Positions 44,001-56,902 of a DNA stretch of 64,000 nt are shown here, piece by piece. The position numbers and the translations under genes were made by a program. Position 1 is the stretch's first letter. Each line of letters opens with the position of its first letter. Origin of the DNA: Styela clava (taxonomy: Eukaryota > Chordata > Ascidiacea > Stolidobranchia > Styelidae); the NCBI RefSeq assembly GCF_964204865.1, contig NC_135252.1, positions 14,405,383 through 14,469,382 on the forward strand. The letters run 5' to 3'. The notes beneath the pieces were generated by a model. The model was not told the DNA's origin. It saw nothing but the letters and a program-made list of their open reading frames with translations, and did not search any database.

Positions 44001-45130
44001 GAACAAGTTAAATATCCCAGGGCTGATTATAATTAAATGAACAATTAGGAACAACATATGATTCGTAATGAATGAATTGAATGATTCTGTGAATATTATT
44101 CGAAGAAACTGTGATCCGAATCAAAGTATTAATTGAAATCTAAATAAAACAATTTCAGTGGACATTTTATAGTTGAATCATTTCATAACCGTCAAAAAAA
44201 TTGTGAAATAAAAAATGGAATAACGATCAGAATATAAACTTTGAAAAATATCTATGTGGAGGTTAATATTCTGACTACTTTACAGATTGAAAAATAATAA
44301 TAATATTTAATAGTGACAGCCAATTATGTTATCGGTGTTACCTTGATGATGAGCATTGAGCATTAGCAGAGTGACATGAGTGAAATTGTCTAAAGAGATA
44401 AAATAAAAGAGATCAGAATTTGGAATCATTTTAAATACCAACAATTCGCTTCTGTGTTTATAGGTCAGATCGGGGTTATCGATAATATTTTACTCCATAA
44501 CATGACTAAATCTACTAAGTTTGTAGAACAGCTTACAGAAACTACCGAAGACGACAAGGGCTTACTACAATTTCTCAATAGAGTTATTCTAAAGCACTTG
44601 GATTTACTCATAGACGTTTATAAGTAGGTTTTGGATACAAATTGCAGCAACATTGCATTCTATTTCTGTACACGATATGCTATAACATACCATTAGCACT
44701 ACGAAGTTATAGTAAAAGTAAGATCATTTGGTTAGACTTTACTATATATTCTCAGTATATATGACAATTTTTGTATTAGGCCAATTTGTCTAGCTCAGTG
44801 TAATAACGAGAACAACAACAGTTGGGTCATTGGCTTGCAAACTTTGTACAAAATGACAACTTGCATTGATTGACAAGGGTAAAGGGCACACGAAATGATT
44901 CATTTCATCAGCATTACGCGTATTGTAGGAGCTTCAACAGATTTTGTAGTAAAGTATTTCATTGACGAGTAATTTTTCTGTTTGAGCATCATTTTTCATT
45001 TTAAACCTGGCAAATATTTTGGCAACTAGGCGGAAAATCTTCAAAACCTTACCGATGCTTTTGTTGGTTTTTACAAAGCAATCGTCAACCATACGATGGC
45101 GATGTAAAATGGCGCGTGATCGATTTATAA
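41056..45130 (+). CDS. Candidate three-exon small secreted protein, hypothetical
   Basis: Exons 41056-41155, 44464-44623 and 45079-45130 join in consistent phases (1 then 2) to give 103 codons and a stop. Exon 1 starts MSDPLVYTIITVSICSITQS, signal-peptide-like with possible cleavage before ELCGNF. Exon 2 reads IDNILLHNMTKSTKFVEQL and LLQFLNRVILKHLDLLIDVY, strongly helical in pattern. Exon 3 ends YDGDVKWRVIDL. Borders: 'tgtgtttatag' and 'gtttttacaaag' acceptors, G|GTAGGC and AA|GTAGGT donors. Support comes only from open frames and splice grammar; the first intron is 3.3 kb and contains a LINE fragment. A possible relative of exon 2 lies at 46012-46157. Confidence 0.25.
41899..42335 (-). mobile_element. 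LINE 3' end: reverse-transcriptase C-terminal finger plus tail
   Basis: On the minus strand a frame from about 42335 to the stop at 42057-42059 reads LKAHLHKIGCHSDGFCGQCF then VPETVDHYLLHCQRY. The Cys-x2-Cys-x8-His-x4-Cys finger after the 'ETV-H-LLHC' pattern is the C-terminal zinc knuckle of Jockey/I/CR1-like non-LTR retrotransposons. It continues to a normal stop, followed by a 3' tail ending in (AAC)n, seen as (GTT)n at 41900-41919 on the plus strand. Only the extreme 3' end is present, as in 5'-truncated LINE insertions. Confidence 0.8.
41900..41919 (+). repeat. (GTT)n microsatellite, LINE tail
   Basis: About seven GTT units; on the LINE strand this is an (AAC)n tail. Confidence 0.85.
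43040..43270 (+). repeat. Diverged copy of the 46.8/50.7 kb repeat
   Basis: Shares 'ataatctcccgcggtg', 'gaattgttgatt', 'atattcggtagcttc' and 'gaccagtgacgtagacg' in the same order with 46783-47036 and 50677-50945. Confidence 0.6.
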
Positions 45131-46011
45131 TAAGACTAATATTGGTTGTATTTCATCGACCTGTGGGAAACGATAGAATTCTCGGATGTTTCCGAAAAAC
45201 ATTTTTTGTTAGATGATGAACAAATCAATATCAATTTACGTCCCTATTAAATGATAGAAGTTTTTACACTAAACGTCTACATGTTGCTACTAAAAGTATG
45301 CTCATTTGATCTGGGTCTTATTAAATCGGTTATTTAAGTACACTTATGTTTGTACATTTTATTACTAACAACTTCATTGGTTGATTGTTCCTCTCCGTCG
45401 ACAAATATAGTACTCCTAATATACACACATCTATAAACTTGCGTTTTTCCATGGTTACTGGAAAGAAAAACAATCGAATATGACAGTTTTAGGAAGTATA
45501 GTTATTTACAATTTGTACACTTGCATATACGTATATTTTCTGTAACGGTTTTTTCGCTAGAATCGACTTATAGGGGACTGCTATTCTCGAAGGTTAGTCG
45601 GCTTTGTGTACCGCATATGTATACCAATGCCATTCATGTACTGTCAGTCATAGTCATTGTTAAGAAAAAGTAAAGCGTGCCATAATGTAATATTGACATC
45701 AAATGCAGTGCTGTAAATTGCAAGTTTATGTTTTGTTTTCAAATTCCCCATTCAATATTCATTGGCCAATCGTTGGTTTACAGATACGTAGCAGCGGGTT
45801 GTCCTGTGTAAATATACTTCACAAAGAAGTCCGTACATCTGTATGCTTCATTGCTCAAAACTTTGAGGTCACATCGCTTTTCTATCCCGGTAAATGAGAA
45901 CACGCGCTGAATATAGGCAGGTTGGTCTCAAAAGTTTATTTATATCGAACGGACGGTTTCGGCAAACGAGTTTAACGAAGTAAAAGGGCTAGTGTGACTT
46001 TTTCACGCTTA

Positions 46012-46157
46012 TGCCTAGAGCTGACCAGTCGGTAACACAGCAGTTCGCAGTAGAACAAGATTTCAAAGAGTTCAGAAAATGTATAAAAATACGCAATGTT
46101 GTATTTAAATTTGTAACAAACTTGGACATCGATAGCGATATTGCTGACATACACTGA
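46012..46157 (+). other. Exon-like open block ending in a stop
   Basis: After the acceptor-like 'cacgcttatgcctag' a frame reads DQSVTQQFAVEQDFKEFRKC then IKIRNVVFKFVTNLDIDSDI to a TGA at 46155-46157. Helical pattern and residue use look protein-like, and the end faintly resembles exon 2 at 44464-44623. There is no upstream partner that I can defend. Confidence 0.25.
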
Positions 46158-46483
46158 AGGAACCGTAGAAATTCTTTGAGGGCAAAGTAAAGGTAAATCT
46201 GTTGGAATAACCATAAAGTTTGAATTAGCAAAATAGAAAAAATATTCATTCGACAAAGCTTTCAGGCTGACATTTGATAATCATCGCCTATATAGTTTTA
46301 GGACACAGATAGTCTAAATGAGTTAGTTGTAGCACCGCCGTAGCGGGCAAAGAATTACAGAAAAGTCGCCAAAGGCAATTAAAACTATGCTTGATGAATA
46401 ACAGTATATTGTTGTTTACATTAGGTACGAAGTCGTTGTCGAATAAATGACCGCGGTGTGTAGTGAAGTGTGCAGTTTTGTGA

Positions 46484-46542
46484 GGCGATCGTGCTGATGA
46501 GTGTACTATGGTTTGGTTTTCTTCAGCTTCATCACGATCGCC
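46484..46542. repeat. Inverted repeat hairpin
   Basis: GGCGATCGTG (46484-46493) pairs exactly with CACGATCGCC (46533-46542), with extra partial pairing inside; loop about 39 bases. No function assigned. Confidence 0.5.
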
Positions 46543-46782
46543 ATCTCTTTCAGATTATAATAGTTCCTGGTATGAGTGACCAACTTTCTCACTAAGCCGA
46601 CTAATAACGAAATTGAAAGTAGTACGCTATAGATTATAAGAAATACCCATAGGCTGAAAAATACGAATTACTACATATATTTCAATTCAAGCTTAAATCT
46701 AACGTATTTCTGAGATAAATATGCATATTAAGTATTTTCATCATAATACGACAATCTCAATTAACATAGAGGCTCAACTTAT

Positions 46783-49700
46783 TGACGTATTCCATCAAAC
46801 TATCTCTTGGTATTATCCATCATCACACCATTAACGCTTCCCTGCTTCACATTAATATAATCTCCCGCTGTGACGAATTGTTGATTTAGAGTTGAGAGGT
46901 CCGTTTTAATATTCGGTAGCTTCCCAGCATACTCTTACAATACCAAATGATATGTTTATTGCGAACTTACGAAACTTGGCTTCATGAAACGTGTTATTCC
47001 TTTCAGGCCTAAATAAAACAGACCAGTGACGTAGACGAAATAAAATTGTTCCGATGCAATCGTAATTTTGGGTGAAAATCAACTCCATGACTTGGATAAA
47101 ATTAAATGAAACTAATAGCGACATCTTTAATTGCGTTAGTTGAAGAGAAAAGTTTTTCTTCTATCAACAATTAGCAACAAGAAACGCAGATTTTCATTTT
47201 ATGCCTGAGTATAAGTTTTGTTACCAATACGAGTTTTTTCGTCGATCAAGATGGGATTAAAAATTGTACAAAACTTTGTAATGTGGCTTATTGTTAGGAA
47301 AAAAAAATTTTTTAATGCCTTCACTCAACCAATTCAGATCTGTTTTTAATCCCGAAATTTTGAAAATAAATCATTTTCTGTTTATATGGTAAGCAAAGAT
47401 TGCAACTTTAAGTAACAAAGAGGCTGTGTCTATCCACGCGCGTACTCACTTAAGTTGCAAGGCAGTCCAACAAGTTTATGTCAAACGAAAAAGATTGCAA
47501 ACGTATCATTTTCAAAAAATCTATCTCGGTGTTGGTGATACAGTAAGACTTCGGAATTTTGCATTAGTGCATAAATGATTCTTTTTATCATATACAATGA
47601 AAAGCCGCTATCGGGGAGGATTTTTCAATTTTAACAAAGTGTTCGTGTTCGCATGAGGAATTCATTAACTACTTCGATTCGATTACTCATGGAACATCTT
47701 AATTCATCTGATGTACACTGCAAACGTAATTCTAGCATGTTAACCCCTGCAGAAGATTCTTGATATAAACATTGAATTATTGTTTATTCTATCAGAGTTG
47801 CAGTGACGGTCATTTATCGGTATTTTTTGCTCAATACTAAATAATTCACATACATTATTGATCTCTTTCGTGAGAGAAACTAGATTGTGAAGACATTAGC
47901 AGGAAAAATACAAATATTTTTTACATAGATATTTGCCCATGCAGCAGTAATTTTAACTGTTTTGCGAGATAGCAATAATAAAGATATTTAGACCCGAATG
48001 ACCCAAAATGTTTAGTAAAATATGACATCACAATAGAAAACGAGAGAGAGAGAGACAGTTATACTTGGTCGAATATCGACATGCTTCGTCGCAAGACAAT
48101 TTCGTAATATTGACTCCGGAACTATTGTGGGTAGTTTGTAATGAATATACATCATGTTTTGCTAGTTTGTATATTGATCCCGCCATTTTACGCCTCTTAT
48201 ACTTTAAATGTAAACATTTTTGGACACGAAATGGCTGGTTTTATTATATTTATTTTTTATGTTGTTACTTGTTAGTATTCTGGAGCTGCCATCATCGTCA
48301 GAATTGATCGAAAAGTGGGTTACCTAAATCTTGGTTTGTGAGCATCGTAAATAATAGTATTACTTTTTTGCAATACTATTCTATTCCTTATCGCCAACCT
48401 TTATTGCTACAATCTGAAAGAAGAAGTGGAAAAAATCATAGAGTCGGTGTTGCTTTTCCACGGTAAGCCGAGGAGAAATACCACATTTGAACAATAGTTT
48501 GGTACATATTTAAAACAATCCAGTTTTTGTACTTTTTAATATCAACCTGTAAGTGTCTCCTCCCTTATTTTGTAGTTATCGAACACAAAAACGAAAGAAG
48601 TTGATGAAATTAGGAGGATTCAGTTCATAAGCTTAGACAGTATTTTATTCAATACTTATCCTACTAGGAAAAACTGTGTTGTCAACGTAATGCCAACATA
48701 AAAAAATTGCACGTTGTGCAAACACTAAAATTAAGAAAAATATTTTTTTGTACACATTCTTTGAGTATTTATTATAATAATGGGAATTGTAGTATCCGTT
48801 GTATCATAATATGTAAAGTGCGTATACGCCTTGCGTTCTGCATTTGCAAATCTGTGAATTTGATTTTGTAGCGTGGGCATTTCAAACACTTTTGTTAGCA
48901 TTAAAGTTCAAAAAATTAAGCCCGATTTCGTCGTGTACCAATGCAGACTCGTTAACAAAGCCTTTAAATTAGGATAAAAGTATCTATTCGTATTGCAATT
49001 TAAGCATGCGGTATTGGTCAGATTCAAGCTCTGTCATCCATAGGACTATAACAAGCCGTTCGTAAAATATTCATAAGTAACATTTATATTACCACATTGT
49101 AACTTCTTAAACTTTCTACATTACAGAATCAAGTATAATAAATGTATTGTATATCTTTCCCTTGTTATGGGAAATTAAATTCATGTGTTGTTATCGGAAA
49201 TTTGTTTGTAAAGTACATGTAACTCTCGCATTTTACATGCAAAACCCTTTTACTTTTTCAAAATCTCAACGATAGTTCACGTTTATAAACTTATTCTAAG
49301 CCCACAAAAATTCGTCTGCTGACGGATATCTGAACTGTTAAGTTATCGCATTGATGAAAACGAATCCGTTCAATTAATTATAAAGCGTTTTTTTTTAGTT
49401 TTGACAGCAGGTATTTATAAAGAAACATTTAGTGTGCTCGATGAGTCATCTCCCACAAAGCTTAAAGCATCAGTTTTTCTTTTGTTTCCATCTCTTTGAC
49501 GTCGTTGGTGTTTCAAATAATTTGGTAAAATGTTTCATTATCGTAGATTTATGAATTTCCTCGCAGTTGTAAAAGCAGTGATTGCGTATTGATGGTGAAT
49601 TTTTTTAGGCAGTAAACATCGGGTCCTTGAATTAAATTTGTGCGGCCTTCGAGTCGGTTTGATAAAATTATTATCTAAGTCAAAAAAGTTGGTAGTCCTA

Positions 49701-50510
49701 AATAAGCACGCGGTCACTTGTTAGATTTCATTGATCCCTCAGATTAGGATGCGACCGGGTTATAGTCTAGATCTAGAATAGCGCTGACAAATACCAAACG
49801 TTTGGCACATCAATATGTTTTCAGACTTAGCGATTTGTAGGTTGTCTTATATTCATAGAATTGACGTAGTGTGTATGTAAGTTAAAGACATTTGTAATTT
49901 GAGGCTGTCTGGTATGCCTGTAAACAATTGATATTTTGACGAAAGCTATTGCCGTAATTTGGGAAACATGCCTCAAGATATGACTGAGTAGTAAACAAAA
50001 AATATACATTATTTCTGTCACGACTTCGATATATTTCATTGTCATTCACAAATATTCATTTAGATAGCACTATAGCAGGGATATCAAGAAAGTAATTCCT
50101 TTCAGATTGTTCTGGTTAGATATTTTCAGAGTCTCAAGTATCCAATTTAGAAAGATAGAAGTAATTGAAAAGTAAAATTACGAATAGTTGTATTAACTAA
50201 AGCTATATTAGAGACAAGAAGTTAGCAAAACCGTAGCAAAGCAAGAGTTGGTGAATATTCTTCATAGTTTCGTATAACTAATTTTGTTGGGAAGTAATCT
50301 CTTTCTTTGTAACAATTTTAAAAACATTTTAATTTGTGTTCGAGTTCTATCGGACAAACGTATAAAATAATTTTTTTCACGAGGATGATATCTCCGCTTG
50401 ACATGTGTAATTTTATGGTGATGTTGAATATCATAAAAGTATGTGTTATTTATTTATAACATTCTACCTATATATATTCCAAATAGATTTAACATGAATA
50501 TCCATGGATA
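46783..50510 (+). repeat. Large diverged tandem duplication, unit 1
   Basis: Anchors shared in order with unit 2: 'aaactatctcttggtattat' (46798 / 50689), 'gattaaaaattgtacaaa' type block (47255 / 51735), 'cccgaatgaccc' (47993 / 51830), 'gaatcaagtataataaat' (49125 / 51941) and 'gttgaatatcataaaag' (50424 / 53274). Unit 1 has about 1 kb around 48060-49070 that unit 2 lacks. No gene is defended inside; a frame at 48340-48475 ending at a GTAAGC donor is only suggestive. Confidence 0.7.
48043..48056 (+). repeat. (GA)n microsatellite
   Basis: Short GA run inside the tandem unit; unit 2 has an imperfect equivalent near 51872. Confidence 0.7.
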
Positions 50511-50676
50511 AATCTGGCATATTTTGGCCTTGCTATTTGAAGAATACCTCGGCATTCACATCCTAGCGGCATTTATAGTAAAGGTATTATGTAAATTGGT
50601 ATTTCGATGTTTATTATCTGTAAACAGATCGCAATTCAGCGAACGTATTTCCGCGTTGGAAACCAACCTATCTAGT

Positions 50677-53350
50677 ACGTATTCTATCAAACTATCTCTT
50701 GGTATTATCCACCATCACGCCATTTTATGGTTTACGCTTCCTCGATTCACATCAAGATAATCTACCGCTGTGTCGAATTGTTGATTTTTTAAAGTTGAGA
50801 GAGACGTTTTAATATTCGGTAGCTTCCCAGCATACTTTTACAATACAAAAATATTATGTTTTATTGCGAACTTATAAAACTTGGCGCCATGAAACGTGTT
50901 ATATAAATTTCAGGCCAACCTTAAACAGACCAGTGACATAGATATTGCAAACAATATTAAAAAAAATTGAATGTAGTTAACTTCTATATTACGATTATGC
51001 AATGTGGATATTGAAGTAGCAGTGGTATATATAGCATACCGCACAATTATACAGGGTGGGGTAAAAAACTCTTCACATTTCAAATTAAAATCAATTTAAT
51101 TAAAATGAAATATGCAGGGGAGTTTTCTTGTCCCACCCTGTATTAATGGTTAAATATATTGTTAGTGTTTTAAGAGGTTGTGGATATACATACATACAAC
51201 TACCGTTACATACAGAGCTGGCAACTCTTCGGCTTACATTTTGGCATGATATGGATATATAATCGACCATTTTAGCAGTGTTACTGCGTCAGGTGTATTT
51301 ATTTATTTATGTGAGATGTAAACAATATTTTCAATTTTATATTCGCATATAAACTCATAATAGGAGCGAAATGCTTAAATGTATGGTCGCGAATGCCCCT
51401 TGGAGTAGGCACACCGCCGTATAAGCATGGAAGAGACGTTGAAGCGTGGTGGAATTGAAAATTGTTTCGATGTAATTATAATTTTGGGTGAAAATCGGCT
51501 TCTATATGACTTAAAAATATAATGCAACTTTTCTTTTTTATCAACAATTAACAACAATAGACGTAGGTAAAACACAATAATTAATAAACCGTGAGTTAGT
51601 TTGCAATTTTAAGAACCTAAATTAAGATGGCTTGTCCGGGTGTCATAACATGGTCTATAAACCTGTAGGTTTTGTTGTATAATCTAGTATAAGTTTTGTC
51701 AACAAAACGAGTTTTTCCGTCGATTAAGATGGGCTTAAAAATTGTACAAAAGCTTTGTAATGTGGTTTATTGTAACGAAAAAAAATTTCCATCGCCTTCA
51801 TTCAAACACAAGCAGATATTTAAACCCGAATGACCCTAAATTTATGGTAAAATATGACATCACAAAAGAAAGCGAGAAAGAGAATCAGTAAGTAACATTT
51901 ATATTACCACTTTGTAACTTCTACAACTTTGTACGTTACAGAATCAAGTATAATAAATATATTGTAAAACTTTCCCTTGTTACAGGAAATGAAATTCATG
52001 TGTTGTTATCGGCAATTCGTTTGTAAAGTACGTGTAACACTCGCAGTTTACATGCAAAACTCCTTTACTTTTTCAAAATCTCAACGAACGCTCACGTTTA
52101 TAACGTTATGCCAAACCCACAAAATTCGTCTGCCTCGGATATCTGAACTGTGTCTAAGTTATCCTAATGATGAAAGCGAATCCGTACAATTTACTATTAA
52201 GCGACTTTTTAATTTTGACAGCAGGTATTTATAAATAACTTTTAGTGTACCCGATGAATCATCTCCCACAAGGCTTAACGCATTCATTTTTCTTTTGTTC
52301 CCGTCTTCCATTTGACGTCGTTGGTGTTCCAGTAATTTGTTGAAATTTCTCATTATCGTAGATTTTTGAATTTGCATTTCCTCGCAGATTGTAAAAACAG
52401 TGATTGTGTATTGATTGTGAATTGATGTGAAGCAGCGAACATGGAGTCCTCGAATTAAATCTGTGCGGTCTTTGAGTCAGTTTGATAAAAATTTATATAC
52501 TTCTGAGTTTTTGCATTGACTTGCGGTCACATACGCTAAATAAGTTGATAGGCTAAAGTAAGGACTGGGTTGCTTGTTACGATTTATTGAGCCATCAGAT
52601 TTGGATGCAACCGGGTCATAGTCTACTCTAGGCCAGCGTTGCAAAATACCAAAAATTTGGCATATTTATATGATTTTAGACATGCGATTTTTTAGTTGGC
52701 TTATTTTCATAAAGTTGACATAAAGTGCATGTAATTTGAAGCTTCATGGTACACCTGTATAAGATTGATATGTCGCCCGTAAGCTATTGCTATAATTTGG
52801 GAAGCATGCCCCAAGATATCAGTAAGAAGGGAACAAATAATATACATTGTTTTTGTCGTGGTTTTATTGTCTTTCAAAAATATTCATCTATATAGCAGGG
52901 ATATCGGGGCAAGTAAATCCTCGCGGATTGTTCAGATCAGATAATTCCAGAGTCTCAAGTACCCACTCAAGAGGGATGGAAGTCATTGAAAAGAAAATTA
53001 CGAATCGTAGTAATATATAAAGCTATACAGGGACAGGGAGTTAGCAAAACCGTTGCAATGCAGAGTTAGGGTGAATGATGTTCTTTGAGTGAAGCTGTCG
53101 GTTACACTTTCTTATAACTAATTTTGTTGAAAAATATGTTTTTATTTTAAATTTTTTTAAAAAATATTTGAGTTTAAGATCGAGTGCTATCGAAAAATGT
53201 ATACAATGATTTTTTTTTTCACATGGTGGTGATGTCTTCACTTAAAATAGCTGAATGTGTAAATTTATGTTGATGTTGAATATCATAAAAGCATTCGTGA
53301 TTATTTATAACATTCTATTTATACATATGCACAAAAGATTTAACATGAAT
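50677..53350 (+). repeat. Large diverged tandem duplication, unit 2
   Basis: Partner of 46783-50510. It carries an extra 0.5 kb (50946-51455) that includes the small MITE at 51052-51140. On the minus strand 52377-52159 a frame (MRNFNKLLEHQRRQMEDGNK) stays open, while the equivalent in unit 1 (about 49590-49430) has a one-base shift and early stop. If it was ever an exon, at most one copy is usable. Confidence 0.7.
51052..51140. mobile_element. 89-base MITE with TA target duplication
   Basis: Inverted ends CAGGGTGGGGTAAAAAACTC and GAGTTTTCTTGTCCCACCCTG, flanked by TA on both sides (51050-51051, 51141-51142). TA duplication and CAGGGTGGG termini suggest a Tc1/mariner-type element. No coding content. 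Confidence 0.75.
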
Positions 53351-53699
53351 GCCTCAGTTTATTGCCTCAGTCATAAATTTTCACTAAACGGCATGCTATC
53401 CATAAAAAGTTATTTATTAAGTCTCGAGCTCATAAAAAATCGATCTGGTTTGCAATTTATTGAAAGCGTTTCTCGAAAAATAATTTTTTTTGTCAATTAA
53501 TTAAATTATGTTGTCGGATTTTCTGAAGATCGATAAAGGCTATCCAGACTCTAGGAATAATTAAAAAAATAAAAAGATTTTTTGATAAGATCAAATTCTA
53601 GCAAGGTGGAGTATGTAAAGTAGAGGATCGAGATAAATAATCGGAAATAAATTTAGCCAAATCGGTCACCTTTAAAGCAAGAGAAAAGGAAATAGTGCG

Positions 53700-54095
53700 A
53701 AGCGATATTTAAATTTTGGCACTACAATCTGAAAGAGATGTCGAAAACAACAGATTACAATCGGGTTAACTTTGGTGCAAGGAGCACAGCAATCTGATCC
53801 TTTCTAAAAACGCAATATTTCAGCGTCCTTGAAAAACTAAATTTTGAATGGCATAATGCATTGGTCAGTCAACTGGTATGCGCATTGCCTGAAAGTAATC
53901 TTTCATATAAACATGTTGTATTAGACATGAATGGTAAATTACGGAAACATGCAACCTAATATGTCCGCAAATTCTCTCAAGTATTTCGCTGGACATGTGC
54001 CAGAGGACGTCGGTAAAGAGTTTTTATCATCCGGAAATGTGCGCGTGAAAGACTCGTTAGTCGCTATTATGCGATCGTCTGAGACGAGACGCTAA
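53700..54095 (+). pseudogene. Decayed coding stretch ending near a polyadenylation signal
   Basis: One frame gives FWHYNLKEMSKTTDYNRVNF, a TGA, then QYFSVLEKLNFEWHNALVSQ and LSYKHVVLDMNGKLRKHAT up to a TAA at about 53958-53960. In a second frame, starting at an ATG at 53931, NMSANSLKYFAGHVPEDVGK and VRVKDSLVAIMRSSETRR lead to a stop at 54093-54095. AATAAA follows at 54126-54131. Long stretches of natural-looking protein in adjacent frames plus one internal stop suggest a gene or element that lost its frame. I do not recognise the family. Confidence 0.4.
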
Positions 54096-54131
54096 ATACA
54101 ACTGAAAATCCAATTTCAACTGAAAAATAAA

Positions 54132-56850
54132 GAAGTGAATAATTAAGAATAAAAACGGTGTTGGTATATATAAAACGGGAAAACCATAAATTTCGATTTA
54201 GGAGTGCCGCGGCAGATTAAAAACTGTATTTTAGATGTTTTCGAATCGCAAAATTTCAGAATTTTCAATCGTAAGCTAAACCGTAGTCACCTGAGGTTGA
54301 TCCATTCCATTATCCATTATTAAATTACCCCCGGGTCGCACACGACGTCTTTACTTATTGTGGTGATATTGCAATAATGTAAAATGTTAAATTTCATTGT
54401 CGACCTTGGGATTTTGCTAACGTCGACATCTTGAAAATAACTGCGAGCGGCTCAAATTTAACAAATTACCAAGATCGGAAAAATGCGAATCAATTCTAAT
54501 TATAAATCGGGCAGTATACCATATATGTTCATGTACGCAAATTGCAGTATTTCAGAGCAATAATACTTTTATTCCATTGTGCGTAGTCGCAACGGCGAGT
54601 GACGTTGAAATTGATTATATTAATACGACAACAGGTCATTGAGCTCAAGGGTAGGCATTAAACGCTTGCTTTATATTTTAGAATCACAAAATTGAATTTG
54701 TATGCCTAATAATATTTTTTGTTATTTTAATAAAGGGAGTTTTGTTTTTAATGCATGAAAATATTTTTCCTTCACGCAACATTTTCATCGCTGCAAAGTT
54801 TTTTAGAAAGTAAAAAGCACCAAATATCGCTTATACGACTCGAAATGGTACATTTTTAAATCGTATTGAAAAAAAAAACATTATTTTGATATTTGAAAAC
54901 GTAAATACGACACATTTTTAGTTTTAATTTTATTTTTGTGACAAAGCACGAAACTTTTAAAAAATTTGTGCTTTGTATATAAATGTCTTGATTGACAAGA
55001 AAAAAAATATTAAAAACTAGAGTGGAAAGTAAGTACGTAACTGCTAGATGTAAGTACTCTCACCTCAAGTAATTAAAAGTGTAATGGGTGATATCGCTTG
55101 TGTTGACAGAATATTATGCGGTTGACTTGTGGCAGCTGCCTGAACACAACCCAACGAACTTCTAACACGCATAGGGGTTGACCCGTAAAGATTGAGAAGT
55201 GCAAAATGTCATCAGCATATACAGACAAACACATATACGTCATATTAAGTGCATATGGAATTTATAAATGTTTGTGAATTTTAATACGCATAGCTAAATT
55301 GTCTTTAAGAACAAGAACTTCGTTTTGATCGGATTTCCATTCAACTGAGCTACTTTGATCTTGCTGACTTGCAAAATCATAATGTCCGATCCTAGAATTA
55401 GTAGCATTGTGGTTATATTTGACTTGGCACAATATAATAATATATGAACAATACATTGCGCCAACCTCTATCTCAATTCCCGTTGGGATTTTGGAATATT
55501 CTCGCAGTCTTTTGTATCGATGTTTACAATGTACAATGTACTGGAAATTATTATCATAATCAGATACGCCAATTAATTTCATATAGCCCTTAAATGCTAC
55601 AAGAACTTTATATCATATGTTGTTTGACTTTGATCTCCACTAAATATTCCGTTCCGTTATCTCGTGGGAATATATCTGAATCCAATTCTCCTTCCAATAT
55701 ACCTGCCATCCAATGAAAATAAGTTTCGATGATTTACATTGTGGCGTGTGTGTAATCATGACGAATAGGTTTCCTAAGTAATGGAAAATGTAGAAAAAGA
55801 TTTCCGACTGTATACAAAATTTTTGAATATTTATTTTCAGGGCGAACGTAAATTGAAATATTTATTCGAAAAAAATTACTAGAAATTCGCATTAACGTTA
55901 TACAGATATTTTCAATTTTATTTTATGCTTCGAAATACCAGTTGACGAAAGTGAATTCTCCACAGTACATGATATTAAATTTACTTTGTGAATATACTAA
56001 AGCATGATATTTGTTCAGACAGACAGACAAGTAATTGCATGCTGACGCCAAATCATACAATGAAATTCAAACTAGAATTGAGTTGTGACAGTATGTTTGT
56101 CAAATACCAATTGAACGTTTGTTGATGGAAGAAGTAAAATAACAGATAAACGAAGATTAGATTTAGATCAAGTGCAGTTGCCCATCGATGAGAAAAAGTC
56201 TCTCAAATAAGTGTATTGAGAATACCATTCACCATCGTTTGTTTAATATTTCATTTTTGTTGACGGAACAATGGTTTTCTATTCTATTTCATGATTCAAT
56301 GCGTGTAAATGGATCATGCAGTCAATGCGGTTTAACAAATTCTCGTTGTTTTGCTTTTAAAATGATAATCGTGGTCGCATTGTTTCAAGCATAAAATTTG
56401 GGATTTATTCATCTATTTTATGCTGAATTTTCTTATATAAACATATATAAAGAACGTGAAAATTTCAATATTCCATTATAGCTTAACTATCAATTATAAT
56501 CGAAAAAATTATGCTTTCATGCTGAAAATACATTAGCTGTCAATTATTGCCCTTTAACGCATAATTTCTCAGTGACATTATTAACTCATAATTTTAGTGC
56601 TTCAGAATCTCGAAAGTTTGTCAGAGAATGTAAAAAGAAAACGGCAGAAAGGCTGTGATCTTTGGGACAGTGTTGTGAAAATTGTCTTATCTGATAGCAT
56701 GTTAAAGTTTCTGTAATGATAACAAACACAGGGCAAAACAACCAACAGAGAGAGGATAATGGGTAAAAAAACGACAATAATTACGCGAGTATTTATGCTT
56801 GAAGGCATTTCTTTATTTACTTGCCTAAAAATAATTTGAACTTTTTTTTA
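54132..56850. other. No recognised gene; one unassigned minus-strand frame
   Basis: A 106-codon ATG-initiated frame at 55262-55582 (minus; MKLIGVSDYDNNFQYIVHCK) is the longest here. It has no family features and no evident promoter or polyadenylation signal. The remainder is AT-rich, and small frames at 56188-56394 are unconvincing. Confidence 0.3.
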
Positions 56851-56902
56851 CAAAATAGAACATAGTTTCAACGTAAAGTAAAGTATTTCTGTTACCAACA
56901 TC

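Noticed and set aside
46510..46560. Recurring 'Y-N-L-K-E' codons at 46548 (minus), 48405 and 53731 (plus)
   Set aside because: Short nucleotide similarity in different orientations without conserved continuation; not enough to call a shared exon.
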